From Cololabis saira (lineage: Eukaryota; Chordata; Actinopteri; Beloniformes; Belonidae), in the NCBI RefSeq assembly GCF_033807715.1, contig NC_084592.1, positions 27,007,501-27,071,500 on the forward strand: a stretch of 64,000 nt of DNA, in the 5' to 3' direction. Shown piece by piece: positions 22,601 to 32,699 of this stretch (position 1 is the stretch's first letter; each line of letters opens with the position of its first letter). The position numbers and the translations under genes are program-made. The notes under the pieces were generated by a model, which saw only the letters and a program-made list of their open reading frames with translations, was not told the origin of the DNA and made no database searches.

Positions 22601-25600
22601 CGGGGTTGGTAGAGGATGGCAATGCCCAGGACTGTCACTTAGGTAGGAGCACTGGGTGATAAAAAATGGGGAAAAATATTGGGGATACAAATATATATTA
22701 AAAAAAAAATGGATCTACTGTATCTGAGGCAGATTAGTGTCACGCTGACATTTTCATCAAAATTGTATCAAAGGTCGGATTTAATTGATTCATTTATTTC
22801 TATCGTGTTTCTTTTTTAATATTTACGGAGCCCCTAAAGGGACACAGATTTTTTTTTGTTTACAATGAGTTTTAAGCGTGCGCGTGAAACATTTACGCGC
22901 GCGCGTAAAACCTTTAAGTGAGCATGTAAAGTTGTTTACTTGCAAGCAAAGTGGTAATGTCCTTATAATGGAGTCTCAGGTTAAAATATAGCTCAGCTAA
23001 ATCCTGTAATGTCTTTTCCATTCATAAACAGAGCAGGGCGCAACTGGATGGCTCCTGTTCCAGCAAAACTCCCATGTACTTGTTTTTACGCGCTCACGTA
23101 GAACAACTTTTAGGCGCTCACTTATAAGTTTTGCGAGAGCGCGTGAAACTTTTTAGTGAGTGCATAAACGTTTTACGTGCTCACGTAAACAACTTTACGT
23201 GCTCACTTAAAGGTTTTACGCGCACGCGTAAAGGTTTCACGCGCACGCTTAAAACTCATTATAAAAAAAAAAAAAATCCGTGTCCCTTTAGGGGCTCCGT
23301 AAATATTAACCCAAAAATATAAGATTTATTTACCGTAATATCAAATAAATACACATTTATTAAGAATAAAAGACAGATTTATTTACCAAATTATGAACAC
23401 AAAAACACAAAAAAATAGAAGATCTTGGCTGTAAAAGAAACCTTAGATTTTTCAGTTGATGTTGGAGCCAACCACAATCTCACCACACTGGTGACAGTTT
23501 AGCTGCTAAACTTTAGCAGGTCAGACGTGGACATGGCAGTCGTGGTTAATAAACTACCCATACAATTAACAAATGTTCACAAACAGGGATTACACAAATA
23601 TATAATATGTAATCAAAATATAAAGTATAAGAACAAATCAATTTTCAACGAGAACTGGATAAAAAAACAAAAAAGAGGTATTAACTGGGATTTAGTATGG
23701 ACCATTCCAACAAATATTTGGTCAAAGTGGTTCACATCAAAATTGTTCATTAGATATGTCCTACTAACAAATTCTCATTTTATGAAGTGAAGCTGGCCCC
23801 CCACCCCACACAAAACTCAGTGAAAATATTCTCTATCGTTTGTAGTGCGTTAGTGCTGGTTTGTGCAGGAAGACATTTCATTTGTGCTGCTTTAGTTTTT
23901 AAGATTTCACGTTATATTTCAAAGGTCATTCTAAGTTCAACCAGCCCCCCAACTTTGTCAAAAATGAACCAAAATGGTCTAGTTTGTTTGTGCTGCGTTA
24001 GTGCTGGTTTGTGCAGAGAAACAAATCGTTTGTGCTGCTTTAGTTTTGAAGATATAACCGGTTTATTATGACACGATGACGTCACGCAGCCCCCCGACTT
24101 TGTTGATGTACAAGCGGCGTGATTGAAGTAATGAATGAATGGGCATACATTCACCTGTTCACCGCGGCGGCTGCGTGGAGAGGGGGTGAGTAGGGAGAGT
24201 GTCATTTTTTGTTGACTGCTTGAAATATCTACAAACTGAGAGTGAATATCTTGCCTTGCCTTGCTTTTGACTGTTTGTTCGGCGTTGACCAAAGAGTGAA
24301 ACAACCATTTAATTAAAACCTTAGAAAAAAGTGTCAACTTATGAGAAAAGGATATGATGTGTGTCTTTAATGCTTCACTGGACAACACCATCTGAAGTCT
24401 TTGTTTCAATTGTCAGTAGTAATGGCAAACATTTCCTCACATATAACTTTGTAACTTTGTGTATTTCTGCTCTTAGAGAGGGGGAGAAGTGGTACAACCT
24501 GAGGGTGGTGCTGAACAAGCGTATGCTGCATCCAAAGGACTCTGCCCATTATGCTGCCGTTATCAATGAGGTGGTTACAGACTTCACCAAAAAGATTCAG
24601 TGTATACGCCAGCGCAGTGCAACGGGAGATCTTGTGACCAACATTGCCAATGAGTTTTATCTCTTTTCACTGGAGGGTATGAAGCAAATCATTTTTCAGT
24701 AGCACAAACTTCTTGATCATTTATATTTTTTCTTCATCTGAACCTGGGGATTTATAACTCAGGTATCGCCTCCATATTGTTTGAGACAAGGCTTGGGAGT
24801 CTGGAAGAGGAAATCCCTGCCGGTACGCAGGAATTCATCAATGCTATCGCGCAGATGTTCTCCAACAGTATGGCTGTGGTGATCATTCCCAAGTGGGCAC
24901 GCAACCTACTGCCCTACTGGGACCGCTACATCGCTGGCTGGGAGGGCATCTTCAGCTTTGGTGAGCTTGTGTGATCCAATTGTGATGTTTCTTTCTGAAT
25001 CTTTTTTTTTCTTCTTTTCTTTTCTTTTTTAAACTTTAAGGGCCTGATTTACTAAGATCCTAAATAAAGAGTACTAAATTGTGTGTGCACTGAAAAAGTT
25101 TGCGTGTGCTGTTGTGTGTTTTGCGGGTGATCAACTAAGAATGCTTGCGCAATTGATAACAGGTGCAAACCGCAGTATTTAAATGAGGTGTTGCGTGTCT
25201 TACGGTTTGCGCCATGGAGAGTTTGGATGGAAAGCAGGATAGTCGCGCAAAATGAAATTTGACGAGTTGGAGTTAGAGATATTAGTGGAAGAGGCAAATA
25301 AACACATTCATGAACTGAAGCAAAGAAATTTAAACATTACCAAAAGAAACGCAATATGGGAGAAAATCTGCGATAGAATAAATGCAGTTGGTAAGACAAA
25401 AAGAACGGCAGATGAGGTTAAAAGAAGGTGGCAAGATATGAGGCGAAGAACTAAAGAAAAAGTGGCCTTTAATAAAACTTCGGCAAAGACTCTCTCTCTG
25501 CGTATTCTTTGATTTTGGCGATGTCGCCTCCTTGCCCCTGTTGTGCCGTATTCAGCACCCCTGCCGTGAAAAGCACCCCCTCGTCGACATATATTACCCA

Positions 25601-28600
25601 CAGACAGATCTCTTATTCACGAGTAAATGTCAAAAAGGACTAAATGCTCATGTTTAATTTACTACAAATGACAACGTACACACAATGACAAAAATTATAT
25701 TCTCATTCCGTGTCACGTTCTGTTTAGCGTCCCGTTTTGTGTTAATGATTCATGTTTAAATGCGCTCATGGATTCCACAATAGTCATACTTTCCCACAAT
25801 CACAGTCACAGATAACAAAAATCGGGTAAATGGTTATTGATGTCATTAATTAATAGCCTGCTTACTGTGTTGTCTTCCATAATATTTGTAAATATATATA
25901 TAATATAAACTCATAAGTATGTGTTTGTGTGAGTGTGTATGAGGGGGTGCTTTTCACGGCAGGGGTGCTGAATACGGCAAAACACCACAATAACAGCAGC
26001 CATCGGTGCGTAATGCTGGGCAGATTAGCACCTTCCTTTCGAGCGTATTAAATACAGACGCGATCATAATCCCCGCAATTACTTTCGGGCTTGGTAAATC
26101 TCATTGCGTGTGGTAAATGAACCTATTTGCATTTTCCCCTCCCAGTATTTAGCGCTTTCTGGCGGGTACGCCCCATATTGATTATTCATCAGGGCAAAAG
26201 TACTAAATGAACAGCGTGTGCTATTTTGCTCATTTGAGAGGCGCAGTCCTCTTTGCACGCTGTCAGTAGATCAGCTTGCACATTGGTTTGCGGGTGATGT
26301 CAAGTTTGCACACGTTTTTACGCACGCAAACCTTCAGTAAATCAGGCCCTAAGTGTGTTATTAACCGAGGATGCAGTCAACTTTATTTTAATCCAGACTA
26401 AACCATTACATGAAAAAGGCAAAATAAGACCTGAAGAAATATATAATTAGTATTTTATTGTGTGTCTAAAGGACTTTTTGAGTATTTTGCAGCGTAGGGT
26501 GGAAACTGTCAACCTGTAAGCCATAAATAGGAGATTTTTATGTGATTCTGCCATGTGCAAAGGTAAATGCCTCTTTTAAGGTTGTTTTTTTTTGCATGTA
26601 AAAAAATTCCAAAATTAATTTGGTTACAGTAAATCTTAATAAGAGGCAAATACAACCTTAGACAGGAAACGCAATTTCTTTTTCCACTCGCCATTATATA
26701 AAAAAAAGAAGAATGGAAGCCAAAAATAAAAATAAAAATCATGTGGGTAAAATAAGTACCTAAATGTTTCCAGCGCTTGTTGATCCATGTTTATCAAGAA
26801 AAACAAATTTCCTTTATGACTTCCAGTTTCTCCCATCGAGAAATTCTGACCCATTCTTTTTTATGTCATCACTAGAGTTCATTGAGGTATTTGGGCATTT
26901 GCTTATACACGGGTCTCTTAAGGTCTCACTAAAGCATTTAATCGTCAATGCCTGATGAGTTGCTCGTGTGCTTTAGATTATTGTCCTGTTGCGTTACCCA
27001 GTTTTTCAGAGAGCAAGGTAACTTAAACCCAAGTAAGAGATGACTAACTCAAGCTTGTTTCAGAAACTTAGGCAGCCTAAATTCAATCTGCTGACACGGT
27101 AACTTACTCTGGAAAGATAACAGATTTTGTTCCTTAAACCAGTTTGTCTCTGTTTCCTCCTCTTCCTAAAGCTGAAACGGGTTTCATTTCATGAGGCAAT
27201 CAGTCTTATAATGCACATTTCGGAAACTTCAGTGAATGAAGGCACCTTTTTATTGATGAAGAGGCTTCATTAGTCAGAATGGAGCTGCATTTGCAACAGG
27301 AACCAATTCTTAACTTCCCAAATAGATTGTTTGGTCTGCCAAATAAAATGCTGTTTGTGTGCACATATAATATATTATCCACCAGTGCATCACAAAAATC
27401 ACCCACCATTGGCATCTCTTTACTTCACACCAAATACTTTACCTTACTTTACTTGGTTTGCTTTTTTTTGCAAAAAGCTATGCAAAAAAATAATATAGAA
27501 AATACATAATCATACAATTATTAATTCATACAGTCTATAATATTTAAAATGCTGATAATTTGTGAGCGTAAACTTTGTCAGACATGGGGTGCACTTATGT
27601 TAAACAACTACTTAAATGAAACTCTTTCATTTCCATTTGTTTTACAGCTAAAATGGTGATTGACAAGAAGATGGAGGTCATTCAAAGCCGTGTTGAAAGC
27701 AACCAGGATATTGGAGGGGGATATCTAACATATCTCCTCTCAAATACTCAGATGAGCTCTAAAGATGTGTATGGCAGCATCGCTGAGCTTCTCTTAGCTG
27801 GAGTGGACACGGTAAATCCACTGACCCACCCATTCCTGCCATGATATAAAAAAAAAGAAAAAAGAAAAAAGAATGTGATTAAGAATATATGTCATACATT
27901 CATCACCCATAACATTAAAAAGTCCAGCATGTGAAATGAGGTAAATATGCGCCTCACACTTCTGTGTTGACATTTTCATGTGTCTTTATTGCAAAGACCT
28001 CCAACACCCTCACATGGGCTTTACACGAGCTGTCCAAACACCCTCAAGTCCAGGACAAGCTCTACGAAGAACTGTCCACACTAGTAGCCCCTGAGCAGAT
28101 CCCCACTGCAGCAGAGGTCACGTCTCTGCCATATTTACGGGCTGTTATCAAGGAAACACTCAGGTAAGATCTTTTTATTTTTTTTTACAGCTTAAAACTT
28201 TTTTAGCCATATGATTAAAAACTCAAATATTGTCTGTCTACATAACCCATGACTTGTGTTAGGATGTACCCTGTGGTTCCTTTGAATGCAAGGTTCATAA
28301 CAGAAAAGTCCGTCTCCGTTGGTGGATACCAATTTCCAAAGAAAGTGAGTCTGATTTTCTTTTTAAATGTTAATTAAAACTTTGTACTTATTTTATGTAC
28401 ACTATTTGTTTATTTGTTTATTTAACTGGATCCCCATTAGCTGCCACCAGAGTGGCAGCTACTCTTCCTGGGGTCCACACACAACAAAACATCACATAAG
28501 ACACAATAAATCAACAAAACGTAAACACAATAAGACATCAACAAAACATCACATGAGACACAATAAATATCATGTCTGACAAAACATAAAAACAATAAAA

Positions 28601-31117
28601 ACAAGTAAAGCAAACATACAAAAACAATGCAAGACGTAAAACAAAACATAAAAACAAACAGTATAGGCTTCAAATTAAAACGAACTAAAGTGCACTAAAA
28701 CTAACCATCACAATAAATTAAATATATCCCATCTAATTCCCTAAGATTTAGATAACATTTGGATATAAATTAATGTGTTTTTTAAAAAGTTTTTTAAAAC
28801 TTGTCTTAGTCGGTGCTTCAATAATTGAAATTGGCAACTTGTTCCACACAGAAAGAGCCCGATATATGATAGACCTCCGGACTGCATCTGTTCTGGGTTT
28901 GGGTTTCACTAGAGAACCTCTAGTAGCCTGCCTGGTACTATAACTGTGGTGATCTCTTACATAATGTAATCGTGAGTACAGATGGTTTGGTTGTTTACTG
29001 TGGAAGATGTTTCTGAAAAAAACCATTAAGTTACAAGCCAACCTCTCCTGGACTCTGAGCCATGAGAGACTGGCATGCAAACTTTCAGTACTCTGTCTCA
29101 CCCCTGATGGACAGCACAATGCGAGCCTTGCAGCTTTATTCTGAGCAATTTGAAGCTTAGAGAGGTCTTTTTTGGCTGCACCCGACCAAATTGGTGAGCA
29201 GTAATCAAGGTGAGATAACACCAATGCTTGGATCACCAGTACTCTAGTGGCAGGAGTAAGAAAACCAGAACATCTTCTGATACATGCTACACCTTTACCC
29301 ATTCTCTTGACCACATTCTCAATATGTTTTTCCCAAGACAGCCGCTCATCAAGTGTGACACCGAGCAATTTAGCCTCTTGAACCTGGTCAATACCTGAAC
29401 CTTTGAATGATAAGACCAACTTGTTGTTATTATTAGCAGCATGTTTGGCCCCAAACATGATGCTTTTAGTCTTTGCCACATTCAACACCAATTTATTCTC
29501 ACATATCCATTGCAGTATTAGTTGTAGTTCTGATTGAAGTGTGTTCCTTAACTCTGTCATATTATTTGATGCATAGTATATAGTTGTATCATCTGCAAAA
29601 AGTGTAGCACTGCACTTGTCCAAAGCATAGGGCATGTCATTAGTGAAAGTTGCGAAGAGTAACGGCCCAAGGCAACTCCCCTGGGGGACGCCGCACTGCA
29701 CATACTTTGGGGAGGAAAAACTCCCATTGAAAAATACAGACTGCGTCCTATTGGACAAGTAGCTATTCATCCATTTGATTGCTGTTGGACAAAACCCATA
29801 TGCAGCTAGTTTTGCTAATAATAGCTCATGGTCAACAATATCAAATGCTGCGCTAAAGTCAATCAAAACAGCTCCAATCATCATTTTCCTGTCAATATAC
29901 GCTGAAAACTATGCCACTATGCTAATAACTTGTATCTTGAAATTTTCAAATGTCCAGTAGAATGTAGTTTGTACACAACTTGCCTTGTGTATTGAATTTT
30001 TGGTTTGTTAAGAGAGAATAGTAGATTGTTTTAATTGTCAGGCGGGAAAAACACAAAACTAACTATAATAACTCTACAACAAAAATATTGAGATTTATAT
30101 TAAACTCATATTTCCGATATTTTTTCTTATGATTTGTTTTTCCAGAGTGCTTTCACATTTTCACACTATGCCATCAGTCATGATGAGGACACTTTCCCAG
30201 ATTCGTTTTCATTCAGACCTGAGAGATGGCTCCGTGATGGCCGCGAGAGGCCAAACCCGTTTGGCTCCATCCCCTTTGGCTACGGAGTGAGAGGTTGTGT
30301 CGGTCGACGGATTGCTGAGCTTGAGATGTACTTGCTTCTGTTTCAGGTAAATTAAAAAGAAAAAAAAAAACAGCCTGGAAATGTAATAAGTTCAAACAAT
30401 TTGATGTAACAGAATAATTCAGGGTTAACATTTCGTTACAATTGCTGCTAATGTATTTAAAAGTGCCACAGTCAATATTCAGCCTTCACACAAAACTGGA
30501 CAATCAAGAGAGGTGTAATACATCAGCCTTTACAGGGTCACAGTTTATAGACATGTTCTGTCACCACTTAGAACATAATTTTCAAGAAAAGACTTGGGAC
30601 TGTAGTTAATGATAAGTTAAAACCATGGAGTCGTGAAGTTTGGTTGGAGTATTGATTACCTTGTAATAATGTAAACCATATAAATGCATATAAATGCTGT
30701 TCACATCTGCCTGTTAATATGACTGCAGCAGTTCAGACTTGTACTGTTTTGACTTTGATACATAAATGAGTGAAGTTGGAATTGACAAAGAAAGGCATCA
30801 GTGGAAGTCTTTTGGACATGACACCTGTACATTCAGCTGAAACCATAATGGAAGGCAGGGCACGTCTGAAAAGGCTGTCTTAGTATTAGTGCTAGAAAAC
30901 AAAAAAAAACTAAAACATATGTCTGTTGAATTAAAATAAAAGGACATCATTAACTCAGAATTTCTGTCTTTTCCCTAAGCTTATCAGACGATTTGAAATC
31001 AAACCAGATCCTGCAGTCGGAGAGGTGAAAAGCATCAACCGCACTGTTCTTATTCCAGACAAGGAAGTCAACCTGCACTTTGTGGACAGAGAATGTGGAA
31101 GTGCTTGTAGTGTCTGA
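16638..31117 (+). CDS. cyp27a1: Sterol 26/27-hydroxylase, mitochondrial cytochrome P450 family 27A
   Basis: Nine coding exons with matching phases: 16638-16877, 20698-20879, 24477-24676, 24763-24960, 27648-27811, 27997-28163, 28263-28344, 30146-30346 and 30980-31117. Total 523 codons; human CYP27A1 has 531. The enzyme is a mitochondrial inner-membrane P450 fed by adrenodoxin that hydroxylates the sterol side chain in bile-acid synthesis. Visible features: a basic N-terminus suited to mitochondrial import (first 35 or so residues); the I-helix AGVDTTSNT (about 324-332) split by an intron; ExxR in KETLR (E381, R384); FRPERW (434-439); and the haem-binding [12 protein letters not shown] with Cys462 as axial ligand. 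All P450 signatures are intact. Its place after bcs1l agrees with the human 2q35 gene set. Fish often have several CYP27A paralogues, so the exact member is uncertain; CYP27B/C are less likely given synteny. Introns 1, 2, 4 and 7 are swollen by transposons. Confidence 0.92.
17241..19362 (-). mobile_element. DNA transposon of unassigned superfamily, long TIRs, CTAG flanks
   Basis: Long diverged inverted repeats, about 350 bp each, span 17245 to about 17600 and about 19010 to 19358. The left end starts TCAAGGGGCAAC and the right end, reversed, starts TCAGGGGGCAAAC. Shared inner blocks include CTGGGTAAAGTT and CATATGGTCA. CTAG sits on both sides (17241-17244, 19359-19362) and may be a 4-bp TSD; because CTAG is palindromic it could instead be part of the TIR. 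Between the TIRs on the minus strand lies an ORF with one stop (see 17717-18853). The whole unit is inside a hAT copy. Confidence 0.8.
17717..18853 (-). pseudogene. Putative transposase of the CTAG element, one in-frame stop
   Basis: A minus-strand reading frame runs from an ATG at 18853 to TAA at 17717, broken by a single TGA at 18373-18371. Both halves are in the same frame (160 codons before, at least 205 after). Visible stretches include [23 protein letters not shown] and [11 protein letters not shown], and the C-terminal half has FWRQYMELV and DWKLYMSAF. From memory it resembles a widespread group of uncharacterised animal proteins, but I cannot name a Pfam family or transposase superfamily. 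Invariant-looking Asp (in TFDEQ) and His (GGFH, RAH) residues might be catalytic; this is inference. The N-terminus may be missing, since the upstream 150 bases are CTAGCTTGC-type repeats. Its position between TIRs is the main argument that it is a transposase. Confidence 0.6.
20880..21723. other. cyp27a1 intron 2, proximal part
   Basis: 20900-21300 is unusually GC-rich for the intron and has a repeat-like look (an ATAAGGCTTTTTATT block, then a CCACGCCC-containing stretch), but no TIR, TSD or coding domain could be defined. 21300-21720 shows nothing recognisable. Confidence 0.35.
21724..22724 (+). mobile_element. tRNA-headed SINE with an internal hAT-derived insert
   Basis: Exact 14-bp direct repeats GGATCTACTGTATC at 21724-21737 and 22711-22724 flank the unit, as expected for LINE-assisted retroposition. 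The head (21738-21810) has Pol III promoter-like boxes: TGGCGCAGCTGG (A box) and GGTTCGATTCC (B box). The 3' body (22364-22710) matches the copies at 55537-56050 and 59190-59525 and ends in an A-rich tail. The middle (about 21850-22360) is absent from the 55.5-kb copy and holds a hAT transposase fragment. Confidence 0.8.
22112..22345 (-). pseudogene. hAT transposase C-terminal (dimerisation domain) fragment
   Basis: A 77-codon minus-strand ORF contains [20 protein letters not shown] followed by [16 protein letters not shown], which is the hATC dimerisation core: the (P)NLW..LRI...PVTVA.(A/S)[11 protein letters not shown] pattern. It then degenerates ([14 protein letters not shown]). Only the last part of a transposase is present, in the middle of a SINE, so it cannot be functional. 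Confidence 0.85.
22816..23309. mobile_element. TTAA-flanked foldback MITE with ACGCGC-rich arms
   Basis: The element is 22820-23305 with TTAA at both sides (22816-22819, 23306-23309). The left end TATTTACGGAGCCCCTAAAG is repeated inverted at the right end. The arms carry many short variants of TTTACGCGC and CTCACTTAAA in opposite orientation. The TTAA target fits piggyBac or Kolobok derivatives. No ORF. In cyp27a1 intron 2. Confidence 0.8.
23800..24110. repeat. Imperfect tandem repeat, unit about 150 bp
   Basis: Two diverged units share GTTTGTGCTGCTTTAGTTTT and GCGTTAGTGCTGGTTTGTGC. Both start after a run of C in an AAC/CCCCC context (CAGCCCCCC). Family not recognised. It lies just upstream of cyp27a1 exon 3. 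Confidence 0.6.
25252..25512 (+). CDS. Myb/SANT-like DNA-binding protein of a Harbinger element, truncated
   Basis: An 86-codon ORF starts at ATG 25252. It has the Myb/SANT-like pattern of Harbinger accessory proteins: an initial acidic segment, a helix rich in Lys/Arg with the conserved Trp in [14 protein letters not shown], and a third helix [20 protein letters not shown]. In complete Harbinger elements this protein helps bring the transposase to the nucleus and the TIRs. The frame stops at 25512, shortly before a nested MITE begins (25544), so the original C-terminus was probably lost by that insertion or an earlier deletion. Confidence 0.65.
   Translation: MKFDELELEILVEEANKHIHELKQRNLNITKRNAIWEKICDRINAVGKTKRTADEVKRRWQDMRRRTKEKVAFNKTSAKTLSLRIL
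25544..25979. mobile_element. Small TIR element nested in the Harbinger copy
   Basis: Near-perfect inverted ends of about 44 bp: left starts GCCGTATTCAGCACCCCTGC and continues to the CCCCCTC block, and the right end is its reverse complement. The interior is AT-rich with no ORF. No convincing TSD could be seen, so the superfamily is open. Confidence 0.75.
26353..27647. other. cyp27a1 intron 4, distal part
   Basis: 26760-27005 resembles a degraded common fish MITE interior (it includes ATTATTGTCCTGTTGCGTTACC). No ends were found. The remainder is AT-rich with nothing recognisable. Confidence 0.35.
28415..29884 (-). mobile_element. 5'-truncated non-LTR retrotransposon (CR1/Rex1-like)
   Basis: Antisense insertion in cyp27a1 intron 7. 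A 378-codon ORF (29884-28748) is the reverse-transcriptase C-terminal half: motif A region [14 protein letters not shown], motif [14 protein letters not shown], catalytic FADDTTIYY, then thumb and C-terminal region to the stop. The frame has no internal stop, but the N-terminal RT and the endonuclease are missing. The 3' UTR ends near 28415 with GCTAATGGGGATCC followed by AAATAAAC repeats, a retrotransposon-type simple tail. CR1-group (Rex1/Babar) is my best guess from the tail and RT style; other jockey-group clades are possible. Confidence 0.8.
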
Positions 31118-31388
31118 ACTTGTGCTATACAAATGAACAATTAAGAGGGAATTCTTTCCTTTAAGGAATTAGGGAATTTGGGTTATCCTGACATTTGTTC
31201 ATAAAGTAAAGATATAGCTTTAGCTATAGCTGGTAGACCTGCCGGGGTGTTTTATGATTAACTGCTGCTATAGGCAGGGTTTCAGCCTCATCCTCTATAA
31301 AAGCATGTCATTGCCTTTTGTTTGTTGATTTTTTTCACAATTGGTTCAGAAAGATCCTAGATTCTGTTTTATGCCTTCTTTTTATTGT

Positions 31389-31394
31389 AATAAA
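31389..31394 (+). terminator. Candidate cyp27a1 poly(A) signal
   Basis: AATAAA lies about 270 bases after the cyp27a1 stop codon and is followed by a T-rich, GT-containing stretch. Confidence 0.5.
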
Positions 31395-31889
31395 TATTTT
31401 TATGCATTGTTAGAGCAGTGCTTTTTTTTAACCCTTTTTTTCGTACTCATCGACAGAGAAAGAACAAACAAGTTAACCACAGCTTAATTTACTTTTACAG
31501 ATCAGGTTGACTGAAAATGTCAAGTGTATATGCGAATATGCTGTTGTTTTGTATTGATCCAAGTAAATGTCACAGTAGAAGCACTTCTGAAATACATGCA
31601 AATGTAACTATAAAATTCATGCTTATGCTTAAAAAAATGCTCTATATGTTACCAAATGAACACGGTTTGTTTATATTCAGTGGTCTTATGCAGCAAAAGC
31701 CCTTCTTGAATGCTTTAAATATATCTATCTTACTGTTTCTGAAATTGTCAAAGGTCATTGTAGGCACCATATTATATTTTATTGATTGTGTCTTTTATTT
31801 TGAAACATTTAAGTGGTTTCCATAATGGATCTTTTATTTTGAAGTCAAACCCGGAAATTATAATGACAATAGAATAAAATAAAATAAAA

Positions 31890-32375
31890 TGAATTAAAGC
31901 TGCAAGCAGCGATGAACGGGCCCTCGCACCCTTGTGCACGTTCAGGCGTGCTGCAGTGGAAGCGCTTGTATGACTTGCATGTAGATGTATTCAGGCCTGG
32001 ACATTTAGCGGATGACACCACCCACGACTCTCTATGTCAAACCATTCAAAAGTTATAGCAGAAAATAGGGACTATCAAATATTGACCAATCAGAAGAAGG
32101 GGCAGGGCTTCTTCATGCCAATGAAGATCAAGTACTCAAAACCGAGTCCGATGACACCACCCACGACTCTCTATGTCAAACCATTCAAAAGTCATGGCAG
32201 AAAATAGGGACTATTAAATATTGACCAATCAGGAGAAGGGGCGGAGCTAATTTGCACCAAGTATGTTCAAGGACTCAAAACCGAGTCTGATGACACCACC
32301 CACAACTCTTTATGTCTTTATGTTGAATGGTTATTCAAATGTTATGGCAGAAAGTAGGAACTATCAAATATGGAT
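31890..32375. repeat. Interspersed repeat with about 140-bp tandem units
   Basis: It starts with AGCTGCAAGCAGCGATGAAC, a repeat head I recognise as common in fish but cannot name securely. Three tandem copies of a unit of about 140 bp follow (from about 32008, 32150 and 32288), each containing GATGACACCACCCAC and GCAGAAAATAGGGACTAT-type blocks, the last most diverged. Confidence 0.65.
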
Positions 32376-32469
32376 GATATGCCAGATGCTGAAATCAAAT
32401 AATATAATTCGTATTAGACTTACCGTAGTGTTTAATCACTGCTTTAATGTTCTCCCAGGAGAGGCAAAA

Positions 32470-32684
32470 TGGCAGTAAAGGACCGCAAAACTTTCCTTGT
32501 GCAAAACGCCTTCATTGGAACTGTTACAAACTCCTCAGTCTGGAGAAGTACAAGTCTACTTCTTCAGCTATTTTTGCCCTTTTTAATATGCAGTCTCTGC
32601 CCAACTATTTTTGTTGCCCCCTATGATCTGGATTTGCTGGGCCTTACTGAAACTTGGCTTCAAACTGGGATTGTTACAATTTAA
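32470..32684 (+). pseudogene. Degenerate non-LTR endonuclease fragment
   Basis: The plus frame contains YDLDLLGLTETWLQTG, which is the D(L)D...L.ETWL motif of LINE apurinic-like endonucleases, preceded by a garbled N-terminal portion. Only about 60 codons remain. Confidence 0.55.
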
Positions 32685-32699
32685 TGGAGCGTAGTGAGA

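Larger units (their letters stand above)
25037..26352 (+). mobile_element. PIF/Harbinger-like element, transposase missing
   Basis: The element is 25040-26349 with TAA on each side (25037-25039, 26350-26352), the 3-bp TWA-type TSD typical of PIF/Harbinger. The left end GGGCCTGATTTACTAA matches the right end reversed, GGGCCTGATTTACTGAA. It carries a Myb/SANT-like ORF but no DDE transposase, so it is non-autonomous. A smaller TIR element is nested inside (25544-25979). In cyp27a1 intron 4. Confidence 0.85.

Noticed and set aside
22860..23260. CRISPR-like array of short repeats
   Set aside because: Repeats are in inverted halves of a foldback element, have no uniform spacers, and the genome is eukaryotic.
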